Source of the DNA: Planobacterium oryzisoli
GTDB taxonomy: Bacteria; Bacteroidota; Bacteroidia; Flavobacteriales; Weeksellaceae
Assembly (NCBI RefSeq): GCF_015354315.1
Contig: NZ_JADKYY010000002.1
Span: 124,001-188,000, forward strand
Direction of reading: 5' to 3'
Length of the DNA stretch: 64,000 bases
Shown here: piece after piece, positions 16,222 through 25,113 of the stretch
How the letters are laid out: every line of letters begins with the position of its first letter
How positions within the stretch are numbered: the stretch's first letter is position 1
The notes under the pieces: model-generated
Database searches by the model: none
Told to the model about the DNA's origin: nothing
The model's input: the letters and a program-made list of their open reading frames with translations, nothing else
Made by a program: the position numbers and the translations under genes

Positions 16222-16896
16222 ATGGGTTGGAACGCATTTTTTGAACAAACTGAAATTAGAACTATCTTGAATACTATCGAGATGGAACTAAAGGAGGAGT
16301 ATACTAGTTACGAATGTTACCCGAGAACCGATCAAATTTATAGAGCTTTCAATTTGACCGATTATGAGAAACTTAAAGTAATTATCATAGGTCAGGATCC
16401 GTACCATGGACCCGGGCAGGCAGATGGACTGGCTTTTTCTGTTTCCGATTCCTGTAAGACACCTCCATCTCTGCAAAATATTCTCAAGGAATTGCATTTA
16501 GATTTGGGTGTAACTCGTACTAAAAAATCTTTGGATGATTGGGCACAACAGGGTGTCTTGCTTTTAAATACATCGCTTACCGTACGTAAAGCTCAGCCTA
16601 ATTCACATCGGTTTTTGGGGTGGCAGCAATTTACGGATGAGGTTATTTCGTATCTCTCTAAAACTAAAGACTTTATGGTGTTTGTACTTTGGGGAAATCA
16701 TGCCCAGGAAAAATTACCTTTGATTGATAAGATGAAGCATGCGGTAGTTTGTTCCGCGCATCCCTCACCCCTTTCAGCATACCGTGGTTTCTTTGGTAGT
16801 GCACCTTTTTCAAAAATAAACCGAATGCTTGAAGAGAAAAGTATCGACCCAATAAACTGGCTGGGCGCAAAGGACAAATTAACCCTATTTGATTAG
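16222..16896 (+). CDS. ung: Uracil-DNA glycosylase, family 1
   Basis: The 224 residues hold all UDG motifs: water-activating loop GQDPYHG at 57-63 (catalytic D59), PPSLQNILKEL, LLLNTSLTVRKAQPNSH and the minor-groove loop HPSPLSAYRGFFGS beginning at H180. It excises uracil arising from cytosine deamination or dUMP misincorporation. A TATATTTG at 16143-16150 could be its -7 element, leaving a leader of about 70 bases. The 3' end overlaps the convergent DUF456 gene by 12 bases. Confidence 0.96.
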   Translation: MGWNAFFEQTEIRTILNTIEMELKEEYTSYECYPRTDQIYRAFNLTDYEKLKVIIIGQDPYHGPGQADGLAFSVSDSCKTPPSLQNILKELHLDLGVTRTKKSLDDWAQQGVLLLNTSLTVRKAQPNSHRFLGWQQFTDEVISYLSKTKDFMVFVLWGNHAQEKLPLIDKMKHAVVCSAHPSPLSAYRGFFGSAPFSKINRMLEEKSIDPINWLGAKDKLTLFD

Positions 16897-17373
16897 GTCT
16901 AGAAGGACCACTGCAAGCATACTTAGGCCTACCAAAAAATTAAAGCCTGTTCCATAAATAAACCCAATGAATGCTCCTTTCACTGAATTTAGTGCTTTCT
17001 TCTGGTCCGTGCGATCGTGAAGCAGTTCTCCAATAAAAACACCTAAAAACATGCCTATCAAGAAACCAAATGGGATGGGAATAAAGAACATTCCAGCAAA
17101 CGTTCCAATAACCGATCCAATCGACCCCCACCGTGTGCCACCGTATTTGCGGTTTGTTCGGGCAGGAATTAAATAGTTTAGAATTACAGAGAGCAACGTT
17201 AAAATGACAAATATCCAAATATATATCGTTGGTAAGGAATTCTCAGCGCCGTACTTATAAATTAGCAGTCCACACAAGCTAAGTAGCAGCCCTGGAAGAA
17301 CCGGTAGAAATGTACCTAAGAGTCCTATAAACAATAAAAGCAAGCTAAATAAATAAATTATTCCCTGGTCCAT
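16885..17373 (-). CDS. DUF456 family membrane protein
   Basis: The 162-residue protein has four hydrophobic segments (about 5-30, 45-65, 85-110, 135-160) and glycine-rich stretches such as GSVIGTFAGMFFIPIPFGFLIGMFLGVFIGEL (residues 84-115), the hallmark of DUF456. No biochemical function is known for the family. It is transcribed alone, divergent from the MscS channel gene, and converges on ung with a 12-base overlap of the coding ends. Confidence 0.82.
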   Translation of the reverse strand: MDQGIIYLFSLLLLFIGLLGTFLPVLPGLLLSLCGLLIYKYGAENSLPTIYIWIFVILTLLSVILNYLIPARTNRKYGGTRWGSIGSVIGTFAGMFFIPIPFGFLIGMFLGVFIGELLHDRTDQKKALNSVKGAFIGFIYGTGFNFLVGLSMLAVVLLDLIK

Positions 17374-17412
17374 AATATTTAAAGTTGGTTAAAAGTAGCG
17401 AAACCGACCTAA

Positions 17413-17438
17413 TTGGCCAATCGTTTTTGCTATTTTTG
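17413..17438 (+). promoter_or_regulatory. Promoter of the MscS-type channel gene
   Basis: TTG at 17413-17415 and TATTTTTG at 17431-17438 are separated by 15 bases, slightly under the usual 17-23. The -7 element ends 5 bases before the ATG at 17444, so the mRNA would be nearly leaderless. Confidence 0.45.
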
Positions 17439-17443
17439 TAAAA

Positions 17444-18697
17444 ATGGAAAAAGAATTTAAACAAACTCTTAATTTTTTACAGATTATCAGTGACAAAATC
17501 CACTACTTTGTTGCAGAGAATATCTATGACCTATGGGTGTTGCAAGCAATAGCCAAGCTTGTGTTTCTAGTGTTAATGATATACGTCATTGACTTTCTTC
17601 TAAAATTGCTTATTAATAATGTATTCAAGCTGTTTTCAGATGAAAAGAAATATCCTGTACTTAAGGCTGTCCATGAGTCAAGAATAACACATTCTGCAGC
17701 ACATCTCTTTGCTTTGCTTTTTGGAAACATGGCGCTTTATTCCATATTCTGGAGACATCCTGAAAGTTATTTGTATTTGGAGCGTTTCATTGATCTTTTG
17801 ATTGTGGTCGTGGTGGCAAATATGGCATACCGCCTGTTAAAAGCGATAAAATTTTATAATATTTATAAGCAGGATTATTACCGAATAGTTGCCATTAATG
17901 CCATTTCCCAGACTTTAAAAACTATTGGTATTTTTATTTTTACTATGATCGCCGTTAGTGTGGTCTTTGGAATAAAGAGTACTACCATCTTAGGAAGCTT
18001 AGGAGCAATTACTGCCGTCTTGGTACTTGTCTTCAGAGATACCATCCTAGGATTTATGACAGGAATCCATGTGGCGACCTCTAAAAGTCTAAAAGTAGGA
18101 GACTGGATTGGTATCCCTAAGTACGACTTGGAAGGTACCATCATGGAGATTAATATAATTACTACTAAAATTCAAAATTTTGATAAGACGATCTCTACTA
18201 TTCCTACCTACGATTTACTTTCTACAGAGATCCGAAATCTTCAGGTTATGGCTGAAGGAAACAAACGTAGAATAAAGCGCTCCATCGTTTTTAATATAAA
18301 GTCTTTTAAATTCTTGGACAGCACTCTGTTAGAAAGATTAAAGCGTATCAATTTAATTAAAGACTATCTAACAGAGAAAACGGATGAAATAAACCTCTCC
18401 AATGCAGACATGGAGAATAACGATCTGTTAATCAATGGTCGACAGCTTACTAATATTGGTGTCTTCCGCAAATATGTTGAAAATTATCTTAGGCATGATC
18501 CTGATGTAGACACTGAGGAACTTCTAATGGTTCGTCAATTGGAGAACACAACTCAAGGCATGCCTTTGGAAATATACTGCTTCGCAAACAAAGCGCAAAT
18601 GACTGACTATGAGCAGATACAAGCCGATATATTTGATCATCTTCTTGTAGCCGCTGAAATGTTTGAGCTCGAAATAATGCAGATTAATAGAATTTAG
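17444..18697 (+). CDS. Mechanosensitive ion channel, MscS family
   Basis: The 417-residue protein has about four membrane helices (about 30-50, 85-105, 113-133, 160-182) followed by the MscS pore helix/beta-domain transition GSLGAITAVLVLVFRDTILGFMTGIHVATSKSLKVGDWIGIPKYDLEGTIMEINIITTKIQNFDKTISTIPT (about 186-255). The C-terminal domain of some 160 residues is longer than in small MscS, similar to YbdG-type channels. It opens under membrane tension to release osmolytes. A 21-base gap follows before pdxJ, so the two may share a transcript. Confidence 0.92.
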   Translation: MEKEFKQTLNFLQIISDKIHYFVAENIYDLWVLQAIAKLVFLVLMIYVIDFLLKLLINNVFKLFSDEKKYPVLKAVHESRITHSAAHLFALLFGNMALYSIFWRHPESYLYLERFIDLLIVVVVANMAYRLLKAIKFYNIYKQDYYRIVAINAISQTLKTIGIFIFTMIAVSVVFGIKSTTILGSLGAITAVLVLVFRDTILGFMTGIHVATSKSLKVGDWIGIPKYDLEGTIMEINIITTKIQNFDKTISTIPTYDLLSTEIRNLQVMAEGNKRRIKRSIVFNIKSFKFLDSTLLERLKRINLIKDYLTEKTDEINLSNADMENNDLLINGRQLTNIGVFRKYVENYLRHDPDVDTEELLMVRQLENTTQGMPLEIYCFANKAQMTDYEQIQADIFDHLLVAAEMFELEIMQINRI

Positions 18698-18718
18698 TAA
18701 TAGTAAACGAAATAAAGA

Positions 18719-19441
18719 ATGGTACGGTTAAGTGTAAATATAAATAAGATTGCAACTCTTCGAAATGCGCGGGGAGGAGATAGTCCCAGTGTGGTAGAAG
18801 CGGCAGAGAAAATCCAAAAGTTTGGGGCACAAGGTATCACCATACATCCACGCCCCGACCAAAGGCATATTACTAGAAAGGATGTGTACGATCTTAAGGA
18901 AGTGGTTTATACGGAATTCAATATTGAAGGTAATCCTTCAACAGAATTCATCAGAATGGTTTTGGATGTTAAGCCCGATCAGGTTACCTTAGTACCGGAT
19001 GCAGATGATGCCATTACTTCCAACGCAGGGTGGGATTGCAGGAACCACCAGTCAAAACTCTCAGATATTGTTGCAACTTTTAAACAAGCAGGCATAAGAA
19101 CATCTGTATTTCTAGATCCTAATCCCGACATGGTTGAATACGCATACAGAACAGGAACCGATCGCATAGAGTTGTATACTGAAGGTTTTGCAAAATCCTT
19201 TGCACGTGATTCTCAAAGTGCTATTGCGCCCTATGTGCAAACTGCTGAATTAGCTTCACAATGTGGACTAGGTATAAATGCCGGTCATGATCTGTCTTTA
19301 GATAATATCAAGTATTTTGCAACGCATATTCCGGGTCTGTTGGAAGTGTCAATCGGACATGCCCTTATTTCGGAAGCCCTATATATGGGGCTTGAGAACA
19401 CTATACAGGCGTATTTAAAGAGACTTGCTACTTGGAGCTAA
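18719..19441 (+). CDS. pdxJ: Pyridoxine 5'-phosphate synthase
   Basis: The 240-residue TIM-barrel enzyme shows the PdxJ active-site residues: H43 and H50 in TIHPRPDQRHI, E70 in EFNIEGNPS, and H190 in GINAGHDLS. The phosphate-binding end VSIGHALISEAL is intact. It condenses 1-deoxy-D-xylulose 5-phosphate with 3-amino-2-oxopropyl phosphate to form pyridoxine 5'-phosphate. It is the first of a tightly spaced rightward series and is followed 11 bases later by an alpha/beta hydrolase. Confidence 0.96.
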   Translation: MVRLSVNINKIATLRNARGGDSPSVVEAAEKIQKFGAQGITIHPRPDQRHITRKDVYDLKEVVYTEFNIEGNPSTEFIRMVLDVKPDQVTLVPDADDAITSNAGWDCRNHQSKLSDIVATFKQAGIRTSVFLDPNPDMVEYAYRTGTDRIELYTEGFAKSFARDSQSAIAPYVQTAELASQCGLGINAGHDLSLDNIKYFATHIPGLLEVSIGHALISEALYMGLENTIQAYLKRLATWS

Positions 19442-19452
19442 AAACATAAGGA

Positions 19453-20241
19453 ATGGAGATTTTACACTCAAAAATATTAGGAACCCAGCACAATAGTACA
19501 CCGCTTCTTGTGTTCCACGGTTTATTTGGAATGCTAGATAACTGGGCCACTTTTGGAAAAATTTTTGCCGATTTTTTTCCTGTCCATCTTATTGATTTGC
19601 GAAACCATGGCAAAAGTTTCCATTCCAATTCTATGAGCCATGAAGATTTGGCTCGGGATATAGAGCATTACATGAATTTTCACGGAATTACCAGTGCAAA
19701 TATCTTAGGGCATTCCTTAGGAGGAAAGGCTGTAATGCAGTTTGCTATTACCTATCCAGTTCGTGTGGAGAAGATGATTGTGGTGGATATTGCACCAAAA
19801 GCGTATCCTGCGCACCATCAAGGCATTTTCAAAGCATTGCAAAGTATTGATTTTACGCAGGTGCAGTCTCGAGGAGAAGTTGAGGAAAAATTAATGGAGT
19901 TTATTCCGGAAGAAGGCGTGGTGCAATTCCTTACAAAAAGCTTGTTCTGGAACGCTGAAAAGAAACTAGACTGGCGCTTTAACTTGGATGTTTTGCATTC
20001 TAAGTATACCGAATTTGTATCTAATGCTATAAAGTATGGCGTATTCAATGGTCCTGTATTATTTGTCGCAGGCAAAAACTCCAACTACATCCTGCCTCAA
20101 GATAAATTTCTTCTAAGCCAGCAGTTTCCTCACTACAGAATCGCAACTATTGATAATGCGGGACATTGGGTACATGCTGAAAATCCTAAGGATTTTCATC
20201 AAACTGTACAAGATTTTTTATTGGATTCGGTGACTGCATAA
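19453..20241 (+). CDS. Alpha/beta-fold hydrolase, YbfF-like
   Basis: The 262-residue cytoplasmic hydrolase has the oxyanion segment VFHGLFGMLDNW (residues 18-29), the nucleophile elbow GHSLGG with the catalytic serine near residue 86, an acidic residue in the LFVAGKNSNY region and the C-terminal histidine in NAGHWVHAE. The pattern DLRNHGKS is typical of YbfF-type acyl-CoA or ester hydrolases. Substrate unknown. It follows pdxJ after 11 bases; a separate promoter stands between it and the next gene. Confidence 0.87.
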   Translation: MEILHSKILGTQHNSTPLLVFHGLFGMLDNWATFGKIFADFFPVHLIDLRNHGKSFHSNSMSHEDLARDIEHYMNFHGITSANILGHSLGGKAVMQFAITYPVRVEKMIVVDIAPKAYPAHHQGIFKALQSIDFTQVQSRGEVEEKLMEFIPEEGVVQFLTKSLFWNAEKKLDWRFNLDVLHSKYTEFVSNAIKYGVFNGPVLFVAGKNSNYILPQDKFLLSQQFPHYRIATIDNAGHWVHAENPKDFHQTVQDFLLDSVTA

Positions 20242-20251
20242 AATGGTTCTT

Positions 20252-20281
20252 TTGACTGCCATATTTCAAAATGTATATTTG
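20252..20281 (+). promoter_or_regulatory. Promoter of the epimerase/acyl-CoA synthetase/mvaD run
   Basis: TTG at 20252-20254, a 19-base spacer, and TATATTTG at 20274-20281 match the flavobacterial promoter TTG-N17..23-TAnnTTTG exactly. The start codon at 20302 is 20 bases downstream. Confidence 0.7.
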
Positions 20282-20301
20282 CAAACAGAGAATATTTATC
20301 A

Positions 20302-21318
20302 ATGGTTTTATTAACTGGTGCTACGGGGCTTCTAGGCAGAGTGATTTTAATGGATCTTCTAGTGAAAGGACACCGTGTTCGTGCACTGGTGCGCAAAAAT
20401 TCTCCTATAGAGGAGACGCTGCGGAGTTTTACTAGCTATGAGTTAGATGCTTCTCAATATACACACCTATTGGAGTGGTATGAGGTCGATTTCTATGATA
20501 TTGAGCAACTTCAATCGGCACTAATTGGGATCGAACATGTATGTCACTCTGCAGCAATGGTTAGTTTTGATCCCTCTGAGAGAAAAAATCTTTTCAAGAG
20601 TAATGTTGAAGTTACCCAAAACCTGCTTTATGCCTGCGAAGGATTAAACCTAAAGAAGTTCTTGTTTGTGAGTTCTGTAGCGACCTTGGACTCAATAAAT
20701 GAGGAAGGGTACCGCGATGAGAATAGTGATTTTATTGCCAAGAACGAACATTCGGACTATGCAATATCCAAGCATTTGGCAGAAATGGAAGTACAAAGAG
20801 CCTCTGCAGAGGGTTTGCCTGTGGTTATCATTAATCCGTCAGTAATAATTGGAAGCGGAAATTGGATGAAAAGTAGTGGGGCACTTTTTGGAGGCCTATT
20901 GCGACTACCTTATGCTCCAAGTGGATTAGCAGGATTTGTGGATGTGAGAGATGTTTCAAATATTGCTGTGGTACTCTTGCTAAGTGAAGTGGAAGGAGAG
21001 CGGTATGTGGTAGTTGCAGAAAATAAATCGTATCACTGGATGGCAAACCAACTGCGGTCCCGAATTGCTAAGCCTCCTATTAAAATTCTACCATTATGGA
21101 GTAGGGGACCGTTGCATTTGCTGTCCGTATTTCTTAGTTGGGCGGCACCTTCCCTTAGGTTACTTCGAAAAGGAAATTTTGATGCTGTACACAGTCAGGT
21201 TAAGTTAAACAATGAGAAAGTGGTGCGGGATTTAAAATATAAATTCATTCCCGTTGAACAAAGTATAGAATTCCATTTTACTAAGTATTTAGAATGGAAA
21301 AAAAATTACAATAAATGA
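20302..21318 (+). CDS. NAD-dependent epimerase/dehydratase family protein
   Basis: The 338-residue extended SDR protein has the nucleotide-binding motif TGATGLLGR at residues 5-13 and the catalytic YAISK motif (YxxxK) near residue 153, after a serine-rich strand (LFVSSVATLDS). The C-terminal part carries a hydrophobic segment (LHLLSVFLSWAAPSLRLL). Members act on nucleotide sugars, flavonoid-like or steroid-like ketones; the substrate is not evident here. It overlaps the acyl-CoA synthetase start by 4 bases, so a role in lipid metabolism is possible. Confidence 0.85.
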   Translation: MVLLTGATGLLGRVILMDLLVKGHRVRALVRKNSPIEETLRSFTSYELDASQYTHLLEWYEVDFYDIEQLQSALIGIEHVCHSAAMVSFDPSERKNLFKSNVEVTQNLLYACEGLNLKKFLFVSSVATLDSINEEGYRDENSDFIAKNEHSDYAISKHLAEMEVQRASAEGLPVVIINPSVIIGSGNWMKSSGALFGGLLRLPYAPSGLAGFVDVRDVSNIAVVLLLSEVEGERYVVVAENKSYHWMANQLRSRIAKPPIKILPLWSRGPLHLLSVFLSWAAPSLRLLRKGNFDAVHSQVKLNNEKVVRDLKYKFIPVEQSIEFHFTKYLEWKKNYNK

Positions 21319-23078
21319 ACATAGTTAATTTTATTGCTGAGAATGCGCGCAAATTTCCGCTTAAACCAGCAATTGGATTTAAGAAGCAGAATGAATGGAG
21401 TGAACTGAACTGGAGGGATTTCCAAGTGATGGTTGCAAAAACGGCAGGAGCCCTTCAATCCGTTGGGGTATGCGAAGGAGATACGGTAGGTATCTATTCA
21501 GACAATTCGGCAGAATGGATCGTATTTGACCTTGCCGTATTATCCCTTGGAGCAGTAACGGTGCCAATCTACAGTACCAATACTGAGCAGCAGGCTGAAT
21601 ATATTATAAAGGATTCGGAGCTTAAAATAATTCTTGTGGGTGACCAGCAGCAGTACGATGCAGTCTACCGCATTAGTGAACGTTTAGATGCCTTGCAGCT
21701 GATTGTTGCGTCCAAGAAAAAGATTTGGATTAAACCCGAAAAATCGGTGTTCCTAGAGGATTTTATTAAGGATAGTAGTGAGCAAATCACTGTCTGCGAA
21801 CGGTCGGATGAGGATTTGGCTACGTTAATCTATACCTCTGGTACTACAGGTGTCCCCAAAGGCGTGATGTTAACACACGGTAATTTTCATAAATGCATTG
21901 AGGCGCATTTCGAGTTTTTCAAGTTTAAGAATTTCCAGGACCAGACTTCAATGGCATTTCTTCCTCTGTCTCATGTGTTTGAAAGGAGTTGGACACTTTT
22001 ATCGCTGTATGGCGGTGCAAAAGTTTATTTTCTTGAGAACACCAAACTAATCGCCAGTGCTTTACAGGAAGTTCGTCCCACTATGATGTGTGCGGTGCCA
22101 CGGTTTTACCAGAAAATTTATGCGGCTGTGAATGAAATGGTAAAAGAAGGTTCCCCACTAAAACGTAAAATTTTTAATTGGTCGTTACAAGTGGGCACAC
22201 AAGTTTCAAACCTTCGAAGCAATGCGCAAGAGGTTCCTCTTCCTGTTCGTCTAAAATTTGCGATTGCTGATAAGCTGGTGTTTGGAAAGATAAAGATGAA
22301 AATGGGTGGTAAATTGTGGTTCATGCCGTGTGGAGGTGCCTCGTTGTCTCCTGAGGTAACTCAGTTCTTTGACGCCATGGGAATTCACATCACAGTGGGA
22401 TATGGTCTTACCGAAACTACAGCCACACTTACTGCATTTCCTTTTACTGGCTACGAGCATGGAAGTGCGGGAAAGGTTCTGGGTGATACGCAGATCAAAA
22501 TAGGTGCGAACGATGAGATATTAGCTAAAGGCAGTGGTATTATGAAAGGATACTATAAAAAGCCTCAAGAAACTCAAGAGGTTTTCACTGCCGACGGCTG
22601 GTTCAGAACAGGCGATGCCGGAAGATTTGATGAACAAGGTAATTTATTTATTACCGACCGTATTAAGGATTTGATGAAAACCTCCAATGGTAAGTATATA
22701 ACTCCTCAACCTATTGAAAACTTGCTCTCTAATGATCAGTATATAACTCAGGCGATGGTCGTGGCAGAAGGAAGGCCTTTTGTAAGCGCCTTAATAATCC
22801 CCAATTTTGATGCACTTCGTGAACAGATCGCAAAAATGAATATCCATTTTACTTCGTGGGAAGATATACTAAATAGTGAATCGGTCAAGGACTTTTACCA
22901 TCAAAAATTAGAGCAAATTCAGAAATCCCTTCCTGGATTTGAAAAGGTGAAAAAATTCACACTTATGCCGTTTGAATTTGAAGTGAGCACAGGCGAGATC
23001 ACGCCCACATTGAAAGTAAAGAGAAATGTAGTCCTTAAGAAGTACGAAGAGTTAATTGAAAGAATGTACGCCCACTAA
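21315..23078 (+). CDS. Long-chain acyl-CoA synthetase (AMP-forming)
   Basis: The 587-residue adenylate-forming enzyme carries the P-loop YTSGTTGVPKGVMLTH (about 172-187), GYGLTETTATLTAFP (about 361), GWFRTGDAG (about 430) and the hinge/C-terminal lysine region DRIKDLMKTSNGKYITP. The FadD/FACS-like type activates fatty acids with CoA at the inner membrane. The gene overlaps the preceding epimerase by 4 bases and is followed 5 bases later by mvaD. Chain-length preference cannot be judged from the sequence. Confidence 0.92.
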   Translation: MNIVNFIAENARKFPLKPAIGFKKQNEWSELNWRDFQVMVAKTAGALQSVGVCEGDTVGIYSDNSAEWIVFDLAVLSLGAVTVPIYSTNTEQQAEYIIKDSELKIILVGDQQQYDAVYRISERLDALQLIVASKKKIWIKPEKSVFLEDFIKDSSEQITVCERSDEDLATLIYTSGTTGVPKGVMLTHGNFHKCIEAHFEFFKFKNFQDQTSMAFLPLSHVFERSWTLLSLYGGAKVYFLENTKLIASALQEVRPTMMCAVPRFYQKIYAAVNEMVKEGSPLKRKIFNWSLQVGTQVSNLRSNAQEVPLPVRLKFAIADKLVFGKIKMKMGGKLWFMPCGGASLSPEVTQFFDAMGIHITVGYGLTETTATLTAFPFTGYEHGSAGKVLGDTQIKIGANDEILAKGSGIMKGYYKKPQETQEVFTADGWFRTGDAGRFDEQGNLFITDRIKDLMKTSNGKYITPQPIENLLSNDQYITQAMVVAEGRPFVSALIIPNFDALREQIAKMNIHFTSWEDILNSESVKDFYHQKLEQIQKSLPGFEKVKKFTLMPFEFEVSTGEITPTLKVKRNVVLKKYEELIERMYAH

Positions 23079-23083
23079 AAAAT

Positions 23084-24139
23084 ATGGAAGAAATTTTTTA
23101 CAGTAACACAAATTATGATATTACCTCACTAGAGGTAGCTGCCTCATGTCCTAGTAATATTGCTCTAATAAAGTATTGGGGCAAATATCCAAATCAGATC
23201 CCTGCAAACCCAAGTATCAGTTATACGTTAAGTGCATGCCGTAGTGATACCACCATAAAATTTGATGCAGGCAAGGAATTTTCAGTAAAAACATTTCTAG
23301 GTGGAGAACAGCGGTCAGACTTTTCAAAAAAAATTGAAAATTATTTCAGATCCCTGAGTTTGTATCTTCCGTGGATTGATAAAGGATCCTATCTAATTCA
23401 TACAGATAATACCTTTCCCCATAGCAGTGGAATAGCTAGTTCAGCGTCAGGATTTGGTGCGCTCTCTAAATGCTTGATGGCAATGGACCAAAGTTTTGGA
23501 GAGCAGATATCTGCCGAAGCGTGTCTGCGTAAAGCAAGTTTCCTTGCTCGGCTAGGAAGCGGAAGTGCCTGCCGTAGTCTATACGATGGACTTGTTGTGT
23601 GGGGCGAGACGCCCCATGTGAAGGGAAGTTCGGACTTGTATGGAGTAGAGTACGATATAAACAAAGTCCATCCGATCTTTCGAAGCTTTAACGACTGGGT
23701 CCTTCTCATTCATGAAGGCGAGAAATCGGTTAGTTCAACTGTAGGACATGGATTAATGAAATCGAATCCCTATGCAAAAACACGATTTGAAGAAGCGCGC
23801 AATAACTTTGTTCCACTAACACGTATTCTAAGGGAAGGGGCAATGAAGGATTTCATAGCGCTTGTAGAACATGAAGCATTAACACTTCACGCAATGATGA
23901 TGGTGAGCGCACCCGCTTTTATTCTAATGAAGACCCAAACCTTAGAAGCCATCAATAGAGTATGGAATTTTAGAGAGCAAACCGGCCTGCCCCTCTTTTT
24001 CACTTTAGATGCAGGAGCCAACCTTCATTTGCTGTTTCCTCATGGACCAGAGGAGGCTTCAATCATCGAATTTATAGAAAACGGATTGCTAGAGCTTGCC
24101 CAGAACAGGCATGTTGTCAAGGATAAAATGATTTTCTAA
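23084..24139 (+). CDS. mvaD: Diphosphomevalonate decarboxylase
   Basis: The 351-residue GHMP-superfamily enzyme has the MVD hallmarks: SCPSNIALIKYWGKYPNQI near residue 20, NPSISYTLS, the ATP-binding loop PHSSGIASSASGFGAL (about 110-125) with the catalytic-region serine/arginine signature GSGSACRSLYDG, and a C-terminal aspartate in FTLDAGANLHLL. It makes isopentenyl diphosphate from mevalonate diphosphate, showing that the organism uses the mevalonate route, as many flavobacteria do. The next gene starts 5 bases after it. Confidence 0.95.
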   Translation: MEEIFYSNTNYDITSLEVAASCPSNIALIKYWGKYPNQIPANPSISYTLSACRSDTTIKFDAGKEFSVKTFLGGEQRSDFSKKIENYFRSLSLYLPWIDKGSYLIHTDNTFPHSSGIASSASGFGALSKCLMAMDQSFGEQISAEACLRKASFLARLGSGSACRSLYDGLVVWGETPHVKGSSDLYGVEYDINKVHPIFRSFNDWVLLIHEGEKSVSSTVGHGLMKSNPYAKTRFEEARNNFVPLTRILREGAMKDFIALVEHEALTLHAMMMVSAPAFILMKTQTLEAINRVWNFREQTGLPLFFTLDAGANLHLLFPHGPEEASIIEFIENGLLELAQNRHVVKDKMIF

Positions 24140-24144
24140 ATGAG

Positions 24145-24730
24145 ATGAAAGCATATAGTGTATTTTGTGGTTCTAATAGTGGGCAGCAGCCAGAATTAGT
24201 GCAGGTATCCAGATATCTAGGTGGGATGCTAGCAGCTCGAGGGATCGCTCTAGTTTACGGTGGAGCGCAAGTAGGTTTAATGGGTGCGCTAGCAGAGGGT
24301 GCGAAACAGAATGGGGGGATATACCATAGGAGTCTTACCCCAATTCTTACAGACCAAAGAAATAGCTCATCCTAGTCTGGATGAGCTTCATATTGTAGAC
24401 AGTATGCATGAACGTAGAGCCTTAATGTATGAGCGTTCGGAGGGAATCATTATGCTACCAGGAGGTTTTGGCACCCTGGAGGAATTTTTTGAGATGCTCA
24501 CTTGGGCGCAACTTGGTCTTCATCAAAAACCTATTGGTATTTTGAATGCTTTTGGGTATTTCGATGCACTTATTAATATGTTTGATACAATGGAAACAGA
24601 AGGGTTTATTACACCAAAGCATAGGAAAATCTTTGTCGTGGAAAAGGAGGCGGACGCTCTCTTACAGGCAATGGATGGTTTTATTTCCCCTCCTGTTAAA
24701 AAATGGATTCAGAAAGAAGAGCAGTTATGA
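24145..24730 (+). pseudogene. LOG-family (TIGR00730) protein gene with a +1 frameshift in a G6 run
   Basis: Frame 1 (24145-24375) gives the N-terminal half (MKAYSVFCGSNSG, VYGGAQVGLMGALAEGAKQNGG) and frame 2 gives the rest (GGYTIGVLPQFLQTKE, MHERRALMYERSEGII, the signature PGGFGTLEE, and a normal C-terminus). The frames join exactly at GGGGGG, 24313-24318: with five Gs the protein would read through to about 194 residues, the normal family length. LOG proteins are cytokinin riboside 5'-monophosphate phosphoribohydrolases or nucleotide N-glycosidases. Everything outside the run is intact, so a sequencing error, a recent mutation or a slippage-switched gene are all possible. Confidence 0.85.
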
Positions 24731-25113
24731 TTGTTAAGGAAATACACCACGTGGCCATTATTTGTTCTAATTACCAGCGGTCAAAGAAGTTCTATACAGA
24801 ACTTTTAGGTTTTAAAGTTCTTCACGAAGCATACCGCTCCGATAGGGATTCCTATAAATTGGATCTTGGAATTGGAAAACAGCAAATAGAGCTCTTTTCA
24901 TTTCCGAATCCACCTGCCAGACCTAGTCGTCCTGAGGCAATGGGACTTCGCCATTTGGCTTTTTCGGTTGATAATATCACTACTGCGAGAGAGTATCTGT
25001 TGTCTCATGGTGTAGACTGCGAACCATTGCGGGAAGATCCCTACACGGGACGCAAGTTCTTTTTCTTTCAAGATCCTGATTCTTTACCTTTAGAATTTTA
25101 TGAATCCACATGA
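24727..25113 (+). CDS. VOC family protein (glyoxalase-like)
   Basis: The 128-residue protein has the paired beta-alpha-beta-beta-beta modules of the vicinal-oxygen-chelate fold: IHHVAIICSNYQRSKKFYTELLGFKV at the start (metal-ligand-type histidine), LRHLAFSVDNI in the middle and FFFQDPDSLPLEFYE at the end with the acidic ligand. It resembles the YwbC/SMU1112c-type stand-alone VOC proteins rather than GloA itself. The ATG at 24727 overlaps the LOG stop (ATGA), so the extension upstream to 24703 is not used. Substrate unknown. Confidence 0.85.
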   Translation: MIVKEIHHVAIICSNYQRSKKFYTELLGFKVLHEAYRSDRDSYKLDLGIGKQQIELFSFPNPPARPSRPEAMGLRHLAFSVDNITTAREYLLSHGVDCEPLREDPYTGRKFFFFQDPDSLPLEFYEST

